From Aliihoeflea sp023389195 (lineage in GTDB: Bacteria; Pseudomonadota; Alphaproteobacteria; Rhizobiales; Rhizobiaceae): a stretch of 64,000 nucleotides of DNA. The translations under genes and the position numbers were made by a program. The notes under the pieces are model-generated. The model searched no databases. It saw only the letters and a list, made by a program, of their open reading frames with translations, and was not told the DNA's origin. The stretch covers positions 62,001-126,000 of the forward strand of contig JAEWET010000043.1 in NCBI GenBank assembly GCA_023389195.1, in the 5' to 3' direction. The stretch's first letter is position 1; the number at the start of each line of letters is the position of its first letter. Shown here in pieces: positions 1-9,140 of this stretch.

Positions 1-526
1 GACGAACCGAAAGGCTGATCGGGCGCGACAGGAACGAGATGACCTCGATCGAGGCGACGAGCGGCACCAGCACCCCTGGTACGCCGTCTGGCACGAACAG
101 CTTGAAGAAGCGCGCGCCATGGGTCTTGAGACCGTAGCCGACGAGCGTCAGCATGACGATCATGGCAAGTGCGAAGGTGACGATGAGATGGCTCGTCACC
201 GTGAAGAAGTACGGCACCATGCCGAACATGTTCGCCACGAGGATGAACATGAAAAGCGAGAAGACGAGCGGAAAGAAGCGCATGCCCTGCGGGCCGGTCG
301 CGTCGCGCAGCATGTTGGCGACGAACTCGTACGACATTTCCGATACGGACTGCGTGCGGCTCGGCACCAGGCCGCGGCTCGACGTCGTGAGGTAGAGGAA
401 CGCACCTGCGGTCACCACGGTGGCGACCATGAAGAGCGAGGAATTGGTGAAGGAGAAGTCGAGCCCACCGATCTCGATCGGAATCAATCTGGAGATCTGA
501 AACTGGTGGATCGGATCTTCGGCCAT
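1..526 (-). CDS. atpB: F0F1 ATP synthase subunit a (5' part, runs off window)
   Basis: Membrane subunit a of the F0 sector, which forms the proton half-channels against the c ring. The 175 residues visible begin MAEDPIHQF and contain several hydrophobic segments with FSLFMFILVANMFG in the middle. The last visible stretch, SRPISLSVR, aligns with the family motif around the essential channel arginine, so the window edge cuts just after that residue. It lies downstream of atpI in the same direction with a 46-base gap, the normal order for an alphaproteobacterial F0 operon. ATG at 526 starts the conserved protein. Identification is from recognition of family sequence; the C-terminal part lies outside the window. 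Confidence 0.95.
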   Translation of the reverse strand, partial: MAEDPIHQFQISRLIPIEIGGLDFSFTNSSLFMVATVVTAGAFLYLTTSSRGLVPSRTQSVSEMSYEFVANMLRDATGPQGMRFFPLVFSLFMFILVANMFGMVPYFFTVTSHLIVTFALAMIVMLTLVGYGLKTHGARFFKLFVPDGVPGVLVPLVASIEVISFLSRPISLSVR

Positions 527-572
527 CAGGCGCCCCTCGATATAGATGTCGGCGCCAGCGCGCCGGATAAAG

Positions 573-968
573 CTACGTTTCGTGTCGGTCCCGGCCGCTG
601 TCCGGCGGCTCGACCCCGCGCTCTGCCACGACACCGGCGGAACGAAGGACGTTCAGGACCCCGGCGGCAAATCCGAGCAGCAGAAAGACGACGAGACCCC
701 AAGGGGTCGTACCCGCCGCCGTGTCGATGAACCATCCGATGGCCGCCCCGACCACGATGCCGGCGATGAACTCGCTCGACAGTCGCAGGGCCTTGCCTAT
801 CCCGGCCATTCCGCCGGTTCTCGGACCGCTCTCCTCGACGCCTTTCGCCGGTCGCTTCACCGCCAGCCTGGCGTCGAGCTCGCGGCGGCGACGTTCGAGA
901 TCGTCTCCGCTGCCATCCGGCTCCGGGCCGGTCCGGCCGGTTCCGCCTGGCCCGTTCATGTCGGCCAT
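573..968 (-). CDS. atpI: ATP synthase protein I
   Basis: Small membrane protein (131 aa) that leads the F0 operon and is thought to assist c-ring assembly or Mg2+ supply. The N-terminal half is hydrophilic, Gly/Pro/Arg-rich. The C-terminal half has two hydrophobic segments (about residues 66-85 and 90-110) with the AtpI-type motif GIVVGAAIGWFID. The C-terminal tail is charged. The ATG at 968 is preceded by a clear AGGAGG-type ribosome binding site. atpB follows directly, supporting the call. AtpI is poorly conserved in sequence, so position and topology carry much of the weight. Confidence 0.88.
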   Translation of the reverse strand: MADMNGPGGTGRTGPEPDGSGDDLERRRRELDARLAVKRPAKGVEESGPRTGGMAGIGKALRLSSEFIAGIVVGAAIGWFIDTAAGTTPWGLVVFLLLGFAAGVLNVLRSAGVVAERGVEPPDSGRDRHET

Positions 969-1180
969 CGCAACCTCCTGACCCGCCTGGCATCCATATT
1001 GGCTTACCGCTTCAAAGTCGCGCGCAACATATTCAGGGCACCCGCGCCAGTCAAGCCACGGACGGGGATTGAATCGGGCGCTATTTTGGCAGGAAAATCA
1101 TGAGATTAGCAGGCTGCGACAATGCGCGCAGGCGGCCGCGGAGAGAATCGCCCCGCCGGACCGCGCGAGCCTGCCCGCAA

Positions 1181-2395
1181 TCAGCTCCAGCCGCCGCCCT
1201 TAGTGCGGTAGAAGATGTGGAGGCCGATCTTCTTCACCTTGTCCATGGTGCGCGCCCAGCGGGGGCTGACATAGGTGGCATGGTAGTGCGTGGAGGAGCC
1301 GACCTCGGGCAGGAAGATCTTGCCGGCCGTGACCGCCATCGCGACGTCCGAGGCAAGCTTGTAATGTCGCTGGCTCGTCACGCGCGGCGTGGTGCCATCG
1401 CAGGCGAACGAGAACTGGCAGCGGTTGCGCCAGGAACGGTTCTGATAAACCACGCCGCAGATCGTGTTCGGATAGGCCGGCGCGCGAACGCGATTCAGAA
1501 TCACCTGCGCAACGGCCGCCTGTCCCTTTACTTCCTCGCCGCGCGCCTCGAAATAGATGCCCTCGGCGAGGCATTTCTGTTCCTTGTCGGAAAAGACATG
1601 CGCGGGAAGCGGCATCTTCATCCAGGCGTGATCGCCCGGCGCCATCGGCGGAATGAAGCGGCCGTCGGACGGGTCCTCGCCCTTGAGGAGGCTCGCGAAG
1701 GGCGACGCTGTCGCGTAGTTGGGCTCGGCCGGCGCATAGGCAGTCGCCAGAATGTCGGCCTTCTCGTTGGTGACCAGCGAGGCGAGCATCACCGGCATGT
1801 CGTTGTCGATGGGCCGGTGCGTCGGGTGGAAGGCGAACGCGATGTCGAGTTCCTTGCCCTCGATCTCGGGCTTCACGAACGCCATCGCGAATTCGGGTTC
1901 GACGTCGTGCAGCGAGGAGGTGCGCTCCAGGATGGAGCCGGCATTGAAGAATTTCGGGGGCGATACCGGGGCGATCTTCAACAGACGGCCCTGCTTGCCG
2001 GTGCGATTGACGCGGTCCTCGTCGGGCCGGCTGTTCTTTTCACCATCCTGCGAGCGCAGCGCGACGGTGCCAAGGCCCGGGACCTTGAAGCCAGCGCCGG
2101 CAATCGCGCCGGTCACGGTCGCATCGACGAAAGGAAGTTCCGCCTGCTGGACCGAGCCGGCCTGCGCCTGCTCGACCACCGCACCCCACCGACCGGAGCC
2201 GGTCTCGAGTCCGGAAACGAAGCTCGTCATGTCCTGGAAGGCGGATGCGGTGGGAAAGGCCAGCCAGATGCCGATGCCGAACAGCGCAGGTGTCAGAACC
2301 GACCTGCCCTCCAACATACGCTTCAAGCGACGCGACAAACGCCCTACCTGCAATGGACCCGCTCCATACGCATTCAAAAAAACCGAAACCGGCAA
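1181..2395 (-). CDS. Cell wall hydrolase, SleB family
   Basis: Predicted peptidoglycan hydrolase of 404 aa. A single N-terminal membrane anchor (about residues 35-52) is followed by a long low-complexity periplasmic region. The C-terminal hydrolase domain (about 274-404) opens with CLAEGIYFEARGE, which carries the glutamate expected to be catalytic in this family, and continues with VAQVILNRV, the Cys-containing QFSFACDG and the STHYHATYV motif. SleB-type domains without spore genes are common in alphaproteobacteria, where they are thought to act in vegetative wall remodelling. It is a single gene between atpI and der. The upstream gap holds two TTAACC/GGTTAA half-sites near 2424 and 2439, not enough to claim an operator. 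The start could be a few codons downstream. Confidence 0.88.
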   Translation of the reverse strand: MPVSVFLNAYGAGPLQVGRLSRRLKRMLEGRSVLTPALFGIGIWLAFPTASAFQDMTSFVSGLETGSGRWGAVVEQAQAGSVQQAELPFVDATVTGAIAGAGFKVPGLGTVALRSQDGEKNSRPDEDRVNRTGKQGRLLKIAPVSPPKFFNAGSILERTSSLHDVEPEFAMAFVKPEIEGKELDIAFAFHPTHRPIDNDMPVMLASLVTNEKADILATAYAPAEPNYATASPFASLLKGEDPSDGRFIPPMAPGDHAWMKMPLPAHVFSDKEQKCLAEGIYFEARGEEVKGQAAVAQVILNRVRAPAYPNTICGVVYQNRSWRNRCQFSFACDGTTPRVTSQRHYKLASDVAMAVTAGKIFLPEVGSSTHYHATYVSPRWARTMDKVKKIGLHIFYRTKGGGWS

Positions 2396-2599
2396 ATACC
2401 AAGACCGGCCAAAAATGATCGATTAACCTTTATGGGCGGTTAATGCCGCAGGGTCAGCGCCCGGCGTCCAGATCATGTCCCCGGTGATCATCGACGGTCG
2501 CCCGTCCCCTCAAATCACCCGATGGATGGCGTTTCGCCAAGGAGTAAGGCGTGAATGTGACCTAGAGGCAGTAGAGGCCATGAAAGGGCGAACGGCCCG

Positions 2600-4033
2600 T
2601 CATGTTCTCTTTTTGGCCCGGCCCGCGAAGGGATTTTCCGAAGCGCGCAACACCATGCGAATCGGAACGCCGGGCAAGTCGAATGCCTGGCGAAGCTCGT
2701 TTGTCAGGTAGCGGATATAGCTTTGCGGCACGGCTTCGGGGCGCGTGCAGGACAAAACGAAGCCAGGCGGGCGCGTCTTGATCTGGGTGATGTACTTGAT
2801 CTTGAGCCGACGACCGGCGACGGCCGGCGGCGGATGGTGCGCCGTGACGCCCTCCAGCCAGCGATTGAGGCGGCCAGTGGAAATGCGCGTGTTCCAGACC
2901 CGGTGCGTCGTCTCGATCGCGGCCATCAGCTTGTCGAGACCACGCTCGGTCTCGGCCGAGATGGTGACGGCCTGAAGTCCGCGCACCTGCGGCAGGAGCC
3001 GGGTCGTCTTTTCGCGTAGTTCGGCCAGCAATTCCTGCCGGTTCTCGATCAGGTCCCACTTGTTGAACGCCAGCACCGGCGCCCTGCCCTCGCGGATGAT
3101 CAGATCGGCAATGGTCAGGTCCTGCTTTTCGAACGGAATCGTCGCATCGAACACGATGACCACGACTTCGGCGAAGCGGATCGCGCGCAGGCCGTCGGCG
3201 ACGGACAGCTTTTCCAGCTTCTCCTGAACACGCGATTTGCGCCGCAGACCGGCCGTGTCGAACAGCTTGATCTTGCGGCCGTTCCAGTCCCAGTCGACGG
3301 AAATGGAATCGCGGGTGATGCCGGCTTCGGGGCCGGTCAGGAGGCGGTCCTCGCCGACGAGCGAATTGATCAGCGTCGACTTGCCGGCATTCGGCCGCCC
3401 GACGACGGCAATGCGCAGCGGCTTCGTCGCGTCATAGGCAGGGATCGATTCCTCGTCCTCATCGGACACGTCTTCACCGATCAAGGGCTGAGCCGCGAAG
3501 ACCTCGTCTTCATCCTCGTCCTCGCCGAAGGCCCGCTCCTCGCCGATCGCCGCGACGATCGCATCGCGCAGGTCGACCATGCCGACGCCGTGCTCGGCCG
3601 AGACGCCGATAGGCTCGCCCAGACCCAGTTCCCAGGCTTCGAGAAAGCCGGATTGCGCACCCTTCGCTTCGGCCTTGTTGGCGACCAGCACGACCGGCTT
3701 GCCGAAACGCCGAACGATGTCGGCGAAGGCACGATCGTCGGGCATCAGACCGGTCTTGGCATCGACCACGAAGCAGATGACGTCCGCCTCCTCGATGGCC
3801 GTTTCCGTCTGCTGACGCATACGGCCGGCGAGGCTCGCCGCCTCGGCGGTTTCGAGGCCGGCCGTGTCGATCACCTCGAATTCGAGATCGTAGAGCTTGG
3901 CGGTGTGCGAGCGGCGGTCGCGCGTCACGCCAGGCGTGTCGTCGACGAGCGCGAGCTTGCGCCCGGCCAGCCGGTTGAAAAGCGTCGACTTGCCGACATT
4001 CGGCCGGCCGATGATGGCGAGTTTGAAGCTCAC
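2600..4033 (-). CDS. der: Ribosome biogenesis GTPase Der (EngA)
   Basis: Tandem-domain GTPase needed for 50S ribosomal subunit maturation. The first G domain has GRPNVGKST at residues 9-17 and the second has the same motif (GRPNAGKST) at about 212-220. An acidic linker of E/D repeats (about 171-195) separates them, and a C-terminal KH-like domain ends near residue 478. I chose the GTG at 4033 (giving VSFKLAIIGRP) because it is directly before the conserved N-terminus and overlaps the upstream stop in a GTGA arrangement; an upstream in-frame ATG would add unrelated residues. It is cotranscribed with the TPR protein upstream. Confidence 0.97.
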   Translation of the reverse strand: MSFKLAIIGRPNVGKSTLFNRLAGRKLALVDDTPGVTRDRRSHTAKLYDLEFEVIDTAGLETAEAASLAGRMRQQTETAIEEADVICFVVDAKTGLMPDDRAFADIVRRFGKPVVLVANKAEAKGAQSGFLEAWELGLGEPIGVSAEHGVGMVDLRDAIVAAIGEERAFGEDEDEDEVFAAQPLIGEDVSDEDEESIPAYDATKPLRIAVVGRPNAGKSTLINSLVGEDRLLTGPEAGITRDSISVDWDWNGRKIKLFDTAGLRRKSRVQEKLEKLSVADGLRAIRFAEVVVIVFDATIPFEKQDLTIADLIIREGRAPVLAFNKWDLIENRQELLAELREKTTRLLPQVRGLQAVTISAETERGLDKLMAAIETTHRVWNTRISTGRLNRWLEGVTAHHPPPAVAGRRLKIKYITQIKTRPPGFVLSCTRPEAVPQSYIRYLTNELRQAFDLPGVPIRMVLRASENPFAGRAKKRT

Positions 4034-4695
4034 GAAGGTTCCTGCGTGCCGCGGATGAGTTCGGCCATCATCTGGGCGCGCTGGCGCATATTGCCCGAAA
4101 CGCGCTCGTCGCCGACGATGAGATCGAAAAGACGCAGGGCTTCTTCCGACTGGCCGTCCTTCCACGCCGCGAGCGCAAGCGCCTCGCGCGCGGAATGGCG
4201 CATTGCGTTGTCGTCGGCGGTCATCGCCTCGACGCGGGCGGCGACGTCGTCATACGAGCCGTGATCGATAAGAAGATAGCCGGCACGCAACCGCGCCGTA
4301 TCGCGGATCGCCTGCGGGATCGCATTGTCGCTCGCCACGGCGTCGAACGAAGCGATGGCTGCGGCATGGTCACCGGCGTCGGCCTGCACCGTTGCAGTAC
4401 GGAAACGGGCGAGCACCGGATAGGCGCCGAAGCCATCTTCCTGAAGGGCGGAAAGTTCGGCAAGGGCCTGCTCGTTCTGGCCGCTATTGGCGAGGTTCAG
4501 CGCCTGAGAGAAGCGGTCACCGGACGCATTGGCCTGACGTGTCGTCCACCAGTCCCACGCGACATAGAGCACCGTGGCGGTGATGACGACTGCGGCGACA
4601 CCGAGCGCGGCGAGGCCGTAGCGGTCCCAGATCTGGCGCGCGCGATCCTGTCGAAGCTCCTCGTTGACCTCGCGGATGAAACTGTCGTCGGACAT
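4030..4695 (-). CDS. Membrane-anchored TPR protein (YfgM-like)
   Basis: Protein of 221 aa: short cytoplasmic N-terminus (MSDDSFIREVNEELRQDRAR), one membrane helix at about residues 27-49, then a periplasmic or extracellular alpha-helical region with tetratricopeptide-like repeats (ANSGQNEQALAELSAL, GDHAAAIASFDAV). This matches the YfgM/ancillary SecYEG family, usually found next to der (as yfgM-bamB-der in enterobacteria). The stop overlaps the der start by 4 bases, so translation is coupled. The ATG at 4695 gives the typical family N-terminus; a longer reading from 4770 adds residues unlike the family. A chaperone-like role at the translocon is inferred from the family only. Confidence 0.82.
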   Translation of the reverse strand: MSDDSFIREVNEELRQDRARQIWDRYGLAALGVAAVVITATVLYVAWDWWTTRQANASGDRFSQALNLANSGQNEQALAELSALQEDGFGAYPVLARFRTATVQADAGDHAAAIASFDAVASDNAIPQAIRDTARLRAGYLLIDHGSYDDVAARVEAMTADDNAMRHSAREALALAAWKDGQSEEALRLFDLIVGDERVSGNMRQRAQMMAELIRGTQEPS

Positions 4696-4814
4696 CAAGC
4701 ACAACCATTTCCAGAGACAGGGCGCGACGGCGGCGCCCACATTGGCGAGCGTTTTAGCCGAAAATCGCATTCATGGAAGGGGAAATCCCTGCCACTGGGG
4801 AAAGGGCGGCAAAA

Positions 4815-5384
4815 TCACGCGATGACGGGAACGCCGATCAGCCATTCGTGCAGCACGAATGCGAAGAGTGCATAGGCGACGAGGCCGATGACGATCGCGG
4901 CGACATCCCATTTGACCGGTCCGGGCAAGGGACCGGCGTCGCCGCGCCGCTTGACCGAAATACGGTCGAGGACCGCCCATATGAGGAACGTGCCGAACAA
5001 CAGGAGCGTCGCCAGATCGCCGTTGGCGAGAAGATGGCCGAGTGCCCAGATCTTGACGGCGACCAGCATCGGATGCCTAAGCACGGCCTTGATGCGGCCG
5101 GCCGGCAATTGCGAGGCGGCGAGCGCGATGAAGGCGAAGACCATCAGGAGAAGGTTGAGATGGCGCGTCCAGACCGGCGGCTCGTAGAGGATCGGTGCCG
5201 TCTGCCGGGCGATGCCATAACCCCAGATGATGAGCACGAGACCAGCGAGGGCGACCAGCGAATAGAGCCCCTTCCAAGGGCCGAGGCCCCGGGCGGCGAT
5301 CTGCGTATCACGAAGGCCAGGCGCGAATATTCGCACCGAGTGGATGCCTAGAAAGAGGATCAATCCGAGGATGAGAATCAGCAT
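4815..5384 (-). CDS. NnrU family membrane protein
   Basis: Integral membrane protein of 189 aa with five to six hydrophobic segments. It has typical NnrU signatures: GLILFLGIHSVRIFAPGLRD at the N-terminus, PPVWTRHLNLLLM, and LRHPMLVAVKIWALGHLLANGD. NnrU was first described near nitric oxide reductase genes; related isoprenylcysteine methyltransferase-like proteins occur widely without them. No denitrification genes are nearby here, so the role is unknown. It is a single gene between the TPR protein and an MFS transporter on the same strand. Confidence 0.9.
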   Translation of the reverse strand: MLILILGLILFLGIHSVRIFAPGLRDTQIAARGLGPWKGLYSLVALAGLVLIIWGYGIARQTAPILYEPPVWTRHLNLLLMVFAFIALAASQLPAGRIKAVLRHPMLVAVKIWALGHLLANGDLATLLLFGTFLIWAVLDRISVKRRGDAGPLPGPVKWDVAAIVIGLVAYALFAFVLHEWLIGVPVIA

Positions 5385-5437
5385 CGCGCGCCCCTTTTCC
5401 TGACCATTCTAGAGTGTCGTTCGCGCCGGCGACAGGG

Positions 5438-6607
5438 TCAGGAGCGCGCTGCCGTCTTCGACGACAGGGCCAGCCACGCGGAAATGGCGAGCGCCAGCGC
5501 GGCGAGGACGGACGGCCAGAAGAAGCCGCCGGTCCAATCGGCGACCATGCCGGCAACGACCGGGCCGACGATCTGGCCGAGGCCGAAGGCGGCGGTCATG
5601 ACCGAGAGCACCTTGCGCGGCGATGGGCCGGCGAGGTTGCGGCCGATCTGGATGCCGAGCGCGGTGATCGCGACGAAAGTGTTACCTAAGAGGATGCCGC
5701 CGAGAAGCGGGCCGGTCATACCGCCGAGCGCGACGCTCGCCATGACGCCGGCCGCTTCCACGCCGCAGCCTACCGCGAAGACCGGCCGCAAGCCCCACCG
5801 GCGCGCAGCCAGCGCCCACAGATAGACAGACGGGATGACGGCCAGGCCGGTGACCAGCCAGACGACGGCCTCGAGCACCGCGCCGCTTTCGTTGTCGCGG
5901 ACGATGGCGATGAGAAAAGTGGCCGTCACGACATAGCCGAAGCCGAATATGCCATAGGCCCAGACGATACGCTTCAAGGCGGGCGAGAAGACGAGCGCCG
6001 GCTCCTTGGGTGCGGAGCCGCCCTGCCCGCCTGCGCGCGGAAGGAGCAGCCAGACGGCCGCCAGGGCCGCGAGCGACAGGCCGGCCGCGCCGATCCAGTT
6101 CGCCCGCCAGCCGAATTGGCCGAAGGCGAGCAGCGCCACCATCGACGCAGACAGCGCGATGCCGACGCCGACGCCGCCGAAATGCATCCATTGAAGATCG
6201 CTGCGATCGAGCCGCGCGAGGCCGGCGAAGACGATGCTCGACAGGAACACCATGACAAAGGCGCTGGCGACGCCGGCCGCAAAGCGGATCGCCAGGAAGG
6301 CGGCGAAGTCGTCCGTCAGCGCCATGGCGAGGCACAGCGCGGTGCTGAGCGCCAGGCTCGCCAGCGACAGGACCCGCTCCCATCCATGCGCCCAGCCGCC
6401 GCCGGCGATCAGCGCGCCGACGAGATAGCCGGTGTAGTTGGATGCGGCGATGAAGCCGGCCTCGGACGTCGTCTGACCGAGCGCGGCCATCATGCCCGGC
6501 AGGATCGGCGTGTAGACGAACCGGCCGATGCCCATCGCAACCGCCATGGACAGCATGCCGGCGACGGCCAAACGGACGGGGGATACGGGGAGAGCGGGTG
6601 CGTGCAT
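5438..6607 (-). CDS. YbfB/YjiJ family MFS transporter
   Basis: Twelve-helix major facilitator of 389 aa. The N-terminus MLSMAVAMGIGRFVYTPILP is the hallmark of the YbfB/YjiJ subfamily, where the GIGRF.Y.P.LP motif lies in helix 1. Substrates of this group are mostly unknown. No strong ribosome binding site precedes the ATG at 6607; a start a few codons downstream is possible but would trim helix 1. It stands alone, with no adjacent regulator that would hint at an inducer. Confidence 0.9.
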   Translation of the reverse strand: MHAPALPVSPVRLAVAGMLSMAVAMGIGRFVYTPILPGMMAALGQTTSEAGFIAASNYTGYLVGALIAGGGWAHGWERVLSLASLALSTALCLAMALTDDFAAFLAIRFAAGVASAFVMVFLSSIVFAGLARLDRSDLQWMHFGGVGVGIALSASMVALLAFGQFGWRANWIGAAGLSLAALAAVWLLLPRAGGQGGSAPKEPALVFSPALKRIVWAYGIFGFGYVVTATFLIAIVRDNESGAVLEAVVWLVTGLAVIPSVYLWALAARRWGLRPVFAVGCGVEAAGVMASVALGGMTGPLLGGILLGNTFVAITALGIQIGRNLAGPSPRKVLSVMTAAFGLGQIVGPVVAGMVADWTGGFFWPSVLAALALAISAWLALSSKTAARS

Positions 6608-6732
6608 TCTGGAAGGAGATTAGCGGCGGGCGGCAAGGGCGCAATGCAAAAACTTCGCGCAGATCGGCTTTGGCGCGCCGGCCGCGCCTGTGCCGCATGT
6701 AGGCTGGGCGTTGGATTGAGGCGACTGCGGCG

Positions 6733-7152
6733 TCAGGCCGTGACTTTCGCCGCCAAGAGGTCGACCTTCTCTATCTTCGGCGGGCTTGCCAACAACGCGT
6801 CGGCATTGGCCATCAAGGCGGCGGCTATGTCGCCGTTCAAATGCGCCTCACGGCCCGCCTCGTCGGCGAACGCGTCGAAGACGCCGAACGTGCTCGGGCC
6901 GAACTGGAGCGCGAACCAGACTGGCGTCGCCGGCTCGGCCTCGGCGAGCGGTAGCGCCCCGGCGAGAAATGATTTCAGGGCTTCTTCCTTACCGGGCTTG
7001 GCTTCCAGGCGAACGTAAAGCGCGAGCTTGACTATCGATCTTCTCCCGAGGCTGTCGAATGCCGCTTCCTTGGCACACGGAAAGCTTGCAGACGGCGACC
7101 GCCACGCAAGGCGGTAACGCCTCAAACGTTCGTGTTTCTCAAATCCATCCAT
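6733..7152 (-). CDS. Putative quinol monooxygenase (ABM domain)
   Basis: The C-terminal ~95 residues (VKLALYVRLEAKPGKEEAL through AHLNGDIAAALMANADAL) match the antibiotic biosynthesis monooxygenase fold of small YgiN-like proteins, dimeric ferredoxin-like enzymes acting on quinols or aldehydes. A normal start directly before VKLALYV is missing: the codon there is ATA (Ile). I place the start at the ATG at 7152 (MDGFEKHERL), adding about 40 residues unlike the family. An ATG at 7209 is also possible. Either the N-terminus is truly extended or the real start is a rare codon near 7033. Confidence 0.72.
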   Translation of the reverse strand: MDGFEKHERLRRYRLAWRSPSASFPCAKEAAFDSLGRRSIVKLALYVRLEAKPGKEEALKSFLAGALPLAEAEPATPVWFALQFGPSTFGVFDAFADEAGREAHLNGDIAAALMANADALLASPPKIEKVDLLAAKVTA

Positions 7153-7181
7153 CGGTGGACCGCCTAAACGAGAGTTCTCCG

Positions 7182-7532
7182 TTAGCGTGCGAACAGCTCC
7201 GCATAGCACGCGGGCTTGAAACCGATCTCGATCGCCTTGCCCGTTTCGAGGACGGGGCGCTTGATCATGGTCGGCTCGCCGGCCATGAGACCGATGGCCT
7301 TCGCTTCGTCGAGATTCTCACGCGCTTCGGCTGGCAGGGCGCGGAAGGTGCGGCTGCCCTTGTTCAGCACCTTTTCCCAGCCGGCGGCCTGACACCAGCG
7401 GGAGATGTCGTCCTTGCCGATGCCGTCGACGCGATAGTCATGAAAGGCGTAGGCGACGCCATTGGCATCGAGCCAGGCAAAAGCCTTCTTCATCGTGTCG
7501 CAGTTGCGGATGCCGTAGATCGTGACGGTCAA
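7182..7532 (-). CDS. ArsC-family (Spx/YffB-like) reductase
   Basis: Thioredoxin-fold protein of 116 aa starting MTVTIYGIRNCDTMKKAF. The single active-site cysteine at position 11 in the NCDTM motif, the DYRVDGI segment and RPVLETG near the C-terminus fit the YffB/Spx/MgsR branch of the arsenate reductase family. YffB-type proteins lack a proven arsenate role. It lies 4 bases downstream of guaA on the same strand, so it is probably cotranscribed. No arsenic genes are nearby, so I do not call it an arsenate reductase. Confidence 0.88.
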   Translation of the reverse strand: MTVTIYGIRNCDTMKKAFAWLDANGVAYAFHDYRVDGIGKDDISRWCQAAGWEKVLNKGSRTFRALPAEARENLDEAKAIGLMAGEPTMIKRPVLETGKAIEIGFKPACYAELFAR

Positions 7533-7536
7533 CGGC

Positions 7537-9099
7537 TCATTCCCACTCGATCGTGCCGGGGGGCTTGGAGGTGACGTCGTAGACGACGCGGTTGACGCCC
7601 TTGACCTCGTTGATGATGCGGGTTGCGGCGCGGCCGAGGAATTCCATGTCGTAGTGGTAGAAATCCGCCGTCATGCCATCGACCGAGGTGACGGCGCGCA
7701 GCGCGCAGACGAATTCGTAGGTGCGCCCGTCGCCCATGACGCCGACCGTCTGGACTGGAAGCAGCACGGCGAAGGCCTGCCAGATGGCGTCGTAGAGGCC
7801 GGCCTTGCGGATTTCGTCGAGATAGATCGCGTCGGCCTCGCGCAGGATTTCCAGCTTGTCGCGGGTGATGCCGCCGGGGCAGCGGATGGCGAGGCCCGGT
7901 CCGGGGAACGGATGGCGGCCGATGAAGTGTTCGGGCAGGCCGAGTTCCTTGCCGAGGACGCGGACTTCGTCCTTGAATAGCTCGCGCAGCGGCTCGACGA
8001 GCTTCATGTTCATGCGCTCGGGCAAACCGCCGACATTGTGGTGCGACTTGATCGTGACCGACGGGCCGCCGGTGAAGGAGACGCTTTCGATGACGTCGGG
8101 GTAGAGCGTGCCCTGCGCCAGGAAATCAGCGCCGCCGAGCTTCTTCGCCTCTTCCTCGAAGACTTCGATGAAGAGCCGGCCGATGGTCTTGCGCTTTTTT
8201 TCCGGATCGCTCTCGCCCTCGAGCGCGCCGATGAAGCGGTCCTGCGCGTTCACGAGGATCAGCGGCAGATTGTAGTGCTCGCGGAACATGGCGACGACGT
8301 CGGCCGCCTCGTTCTTTCGCATCAGGCCGTGGTCGACGAGAATGCAGGTCAGTTGCTCGCCGACCGCCTCGTGGATCAACAGCGCGGCGACGGAAGAATC
8401 GACGCCGCCCGAAAGCGCGCAGATGACCTTGCCGTCTCCGACCTGATCGCGGATCGCCTGCACGGCCTGCTCGCGATAGGCCGCCATCGTCCAGTCGCCG
8501 GCAAGGCCTGCGATCTTGTGCACGAAATTCGACAGGAGCTTCGCACCGTCCGGCGTGTGGACGACTTCCGGGTGGAACTGGACGGCGTAAAATTTGCGCT
8601 TCTCGTCGGCTATGGCCGCAAAGGGCGCGCCGGTCGAGGTGCCGACGACGCGGAAGCCCTCGGGAATGGCGGTGACGCGGTCGCCATGGCTCATCCAGAC
8701 CTGATGGCGGGTTCCCTTGGCCCAGACGCCGGCGAAGAGCGCGCATTCGTCCTCGATGTCGAGGAAGGCGCGGCCGAACTCGCGGTGGTGACCACCCTCG
8801 ACCTTGCCGCCGAGCTGGGCGCACATGGTCTGCTCGCCATAGCAGATGCCGAGCACCGGGATGCCGGCGTCGAACACGATCTGCGGCGCGCGGGGGCTGC
8901 CCATCTCCGTCGTCGAGGCAGGGCCGCCCGACAGGATGACGGCCTTGGGGCCAATCCGGTGGAAGGCGTCTTCAGCAAGCTGGAAGGGGACGATCTCGGA
9001 ATAGACGCCGGCTTCGCGCACGCGGCGCGCGATGAGCTGCGTGACCTGGGAGCCGAAATCGATGATGAGGACGGTGTCGGGATGGGCTTCGTTCGTCAT
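7537..9099 (-). CDS. guaA: GMP synthase (glutamine-hydrolysing)
   Basis: Converts XMP to GMP using glutamine and ATP, the last step of guanine nucleotide synthesis. The 520 residues are full length. The glutamine amidotransferase domain holds the nucleophile Cys86 in GICYGEQTM and the catalytic His in FHPEVVHT. The ATP-pyrophosphatase domain has the PP-loop SGGVDSS. The C-terminal dimerisation domain contains HPFPGPGLAIR and ends in the conserved KPPGTIEWE. The partner enzyme gene guaB is about 9 kb away in this window, not in the same operon. Confidence 0.98.
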   Translation of the reverse strand: MTNEAHPDTVLIIDFGSQVTQLIARRVREAGVYSEIVPFQLAEDAFHRIGPKAVILSGGPASTTEMGSPRAPQIVFDAGIPVLGICYGEQTMCAQLGGKVEGGHHREFGRAFLDIEDECALFAGVWAKGTRHQVWMSHGDRVTAIPEGFRVVGTSTGAPFAAIADEKRKFYAVQFHPEVVHTPDGAKLLSNFVHKIAGLAGDWTMAAYREQAVQAIRDQVGDGKVICALSGGVDSSVAALLIHEAVGEQLTCILVDHGLMRKNEAADVVAMFREHYNLPLILVNAQDRFIGALEGESDPEKKRKTIGRLFIEVFEEEAKKLGGADFLAQGTLYPDVIESVSFTGGPSVTIKSHHNVGGLPERMNMKLVEPLRELFKDEVRVLGKELGLPEHFIGRHPFPGPGLAIRCPGGITRDKLEILREADAIYLDEIRKAGLYDAIWQAFAVLLPVQTVGVMGDGRTYEFVCALRAVTSVDGMTADFYHYDMEFLGRAATRIINEVKGVNRVVYDVTSKPPGTIEWE

Positions 9100-9140
9100 G
9101 ACGGGCCTTTAGAGAAAAGCGCCCTTTGGCGCAATGGTGT

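Noticed and set aside
2420..2445. CtrA site before the SleB-type hydrolase gene
   Set aside because: The two TTAA boxes are 13 bases apart; only isolated half-sites remain.
7182..7532. Arsenate reductase ArsC
   Set aside because: The sequence fits the YffB/Spx-like branch and no arsenic resistance genes are present.
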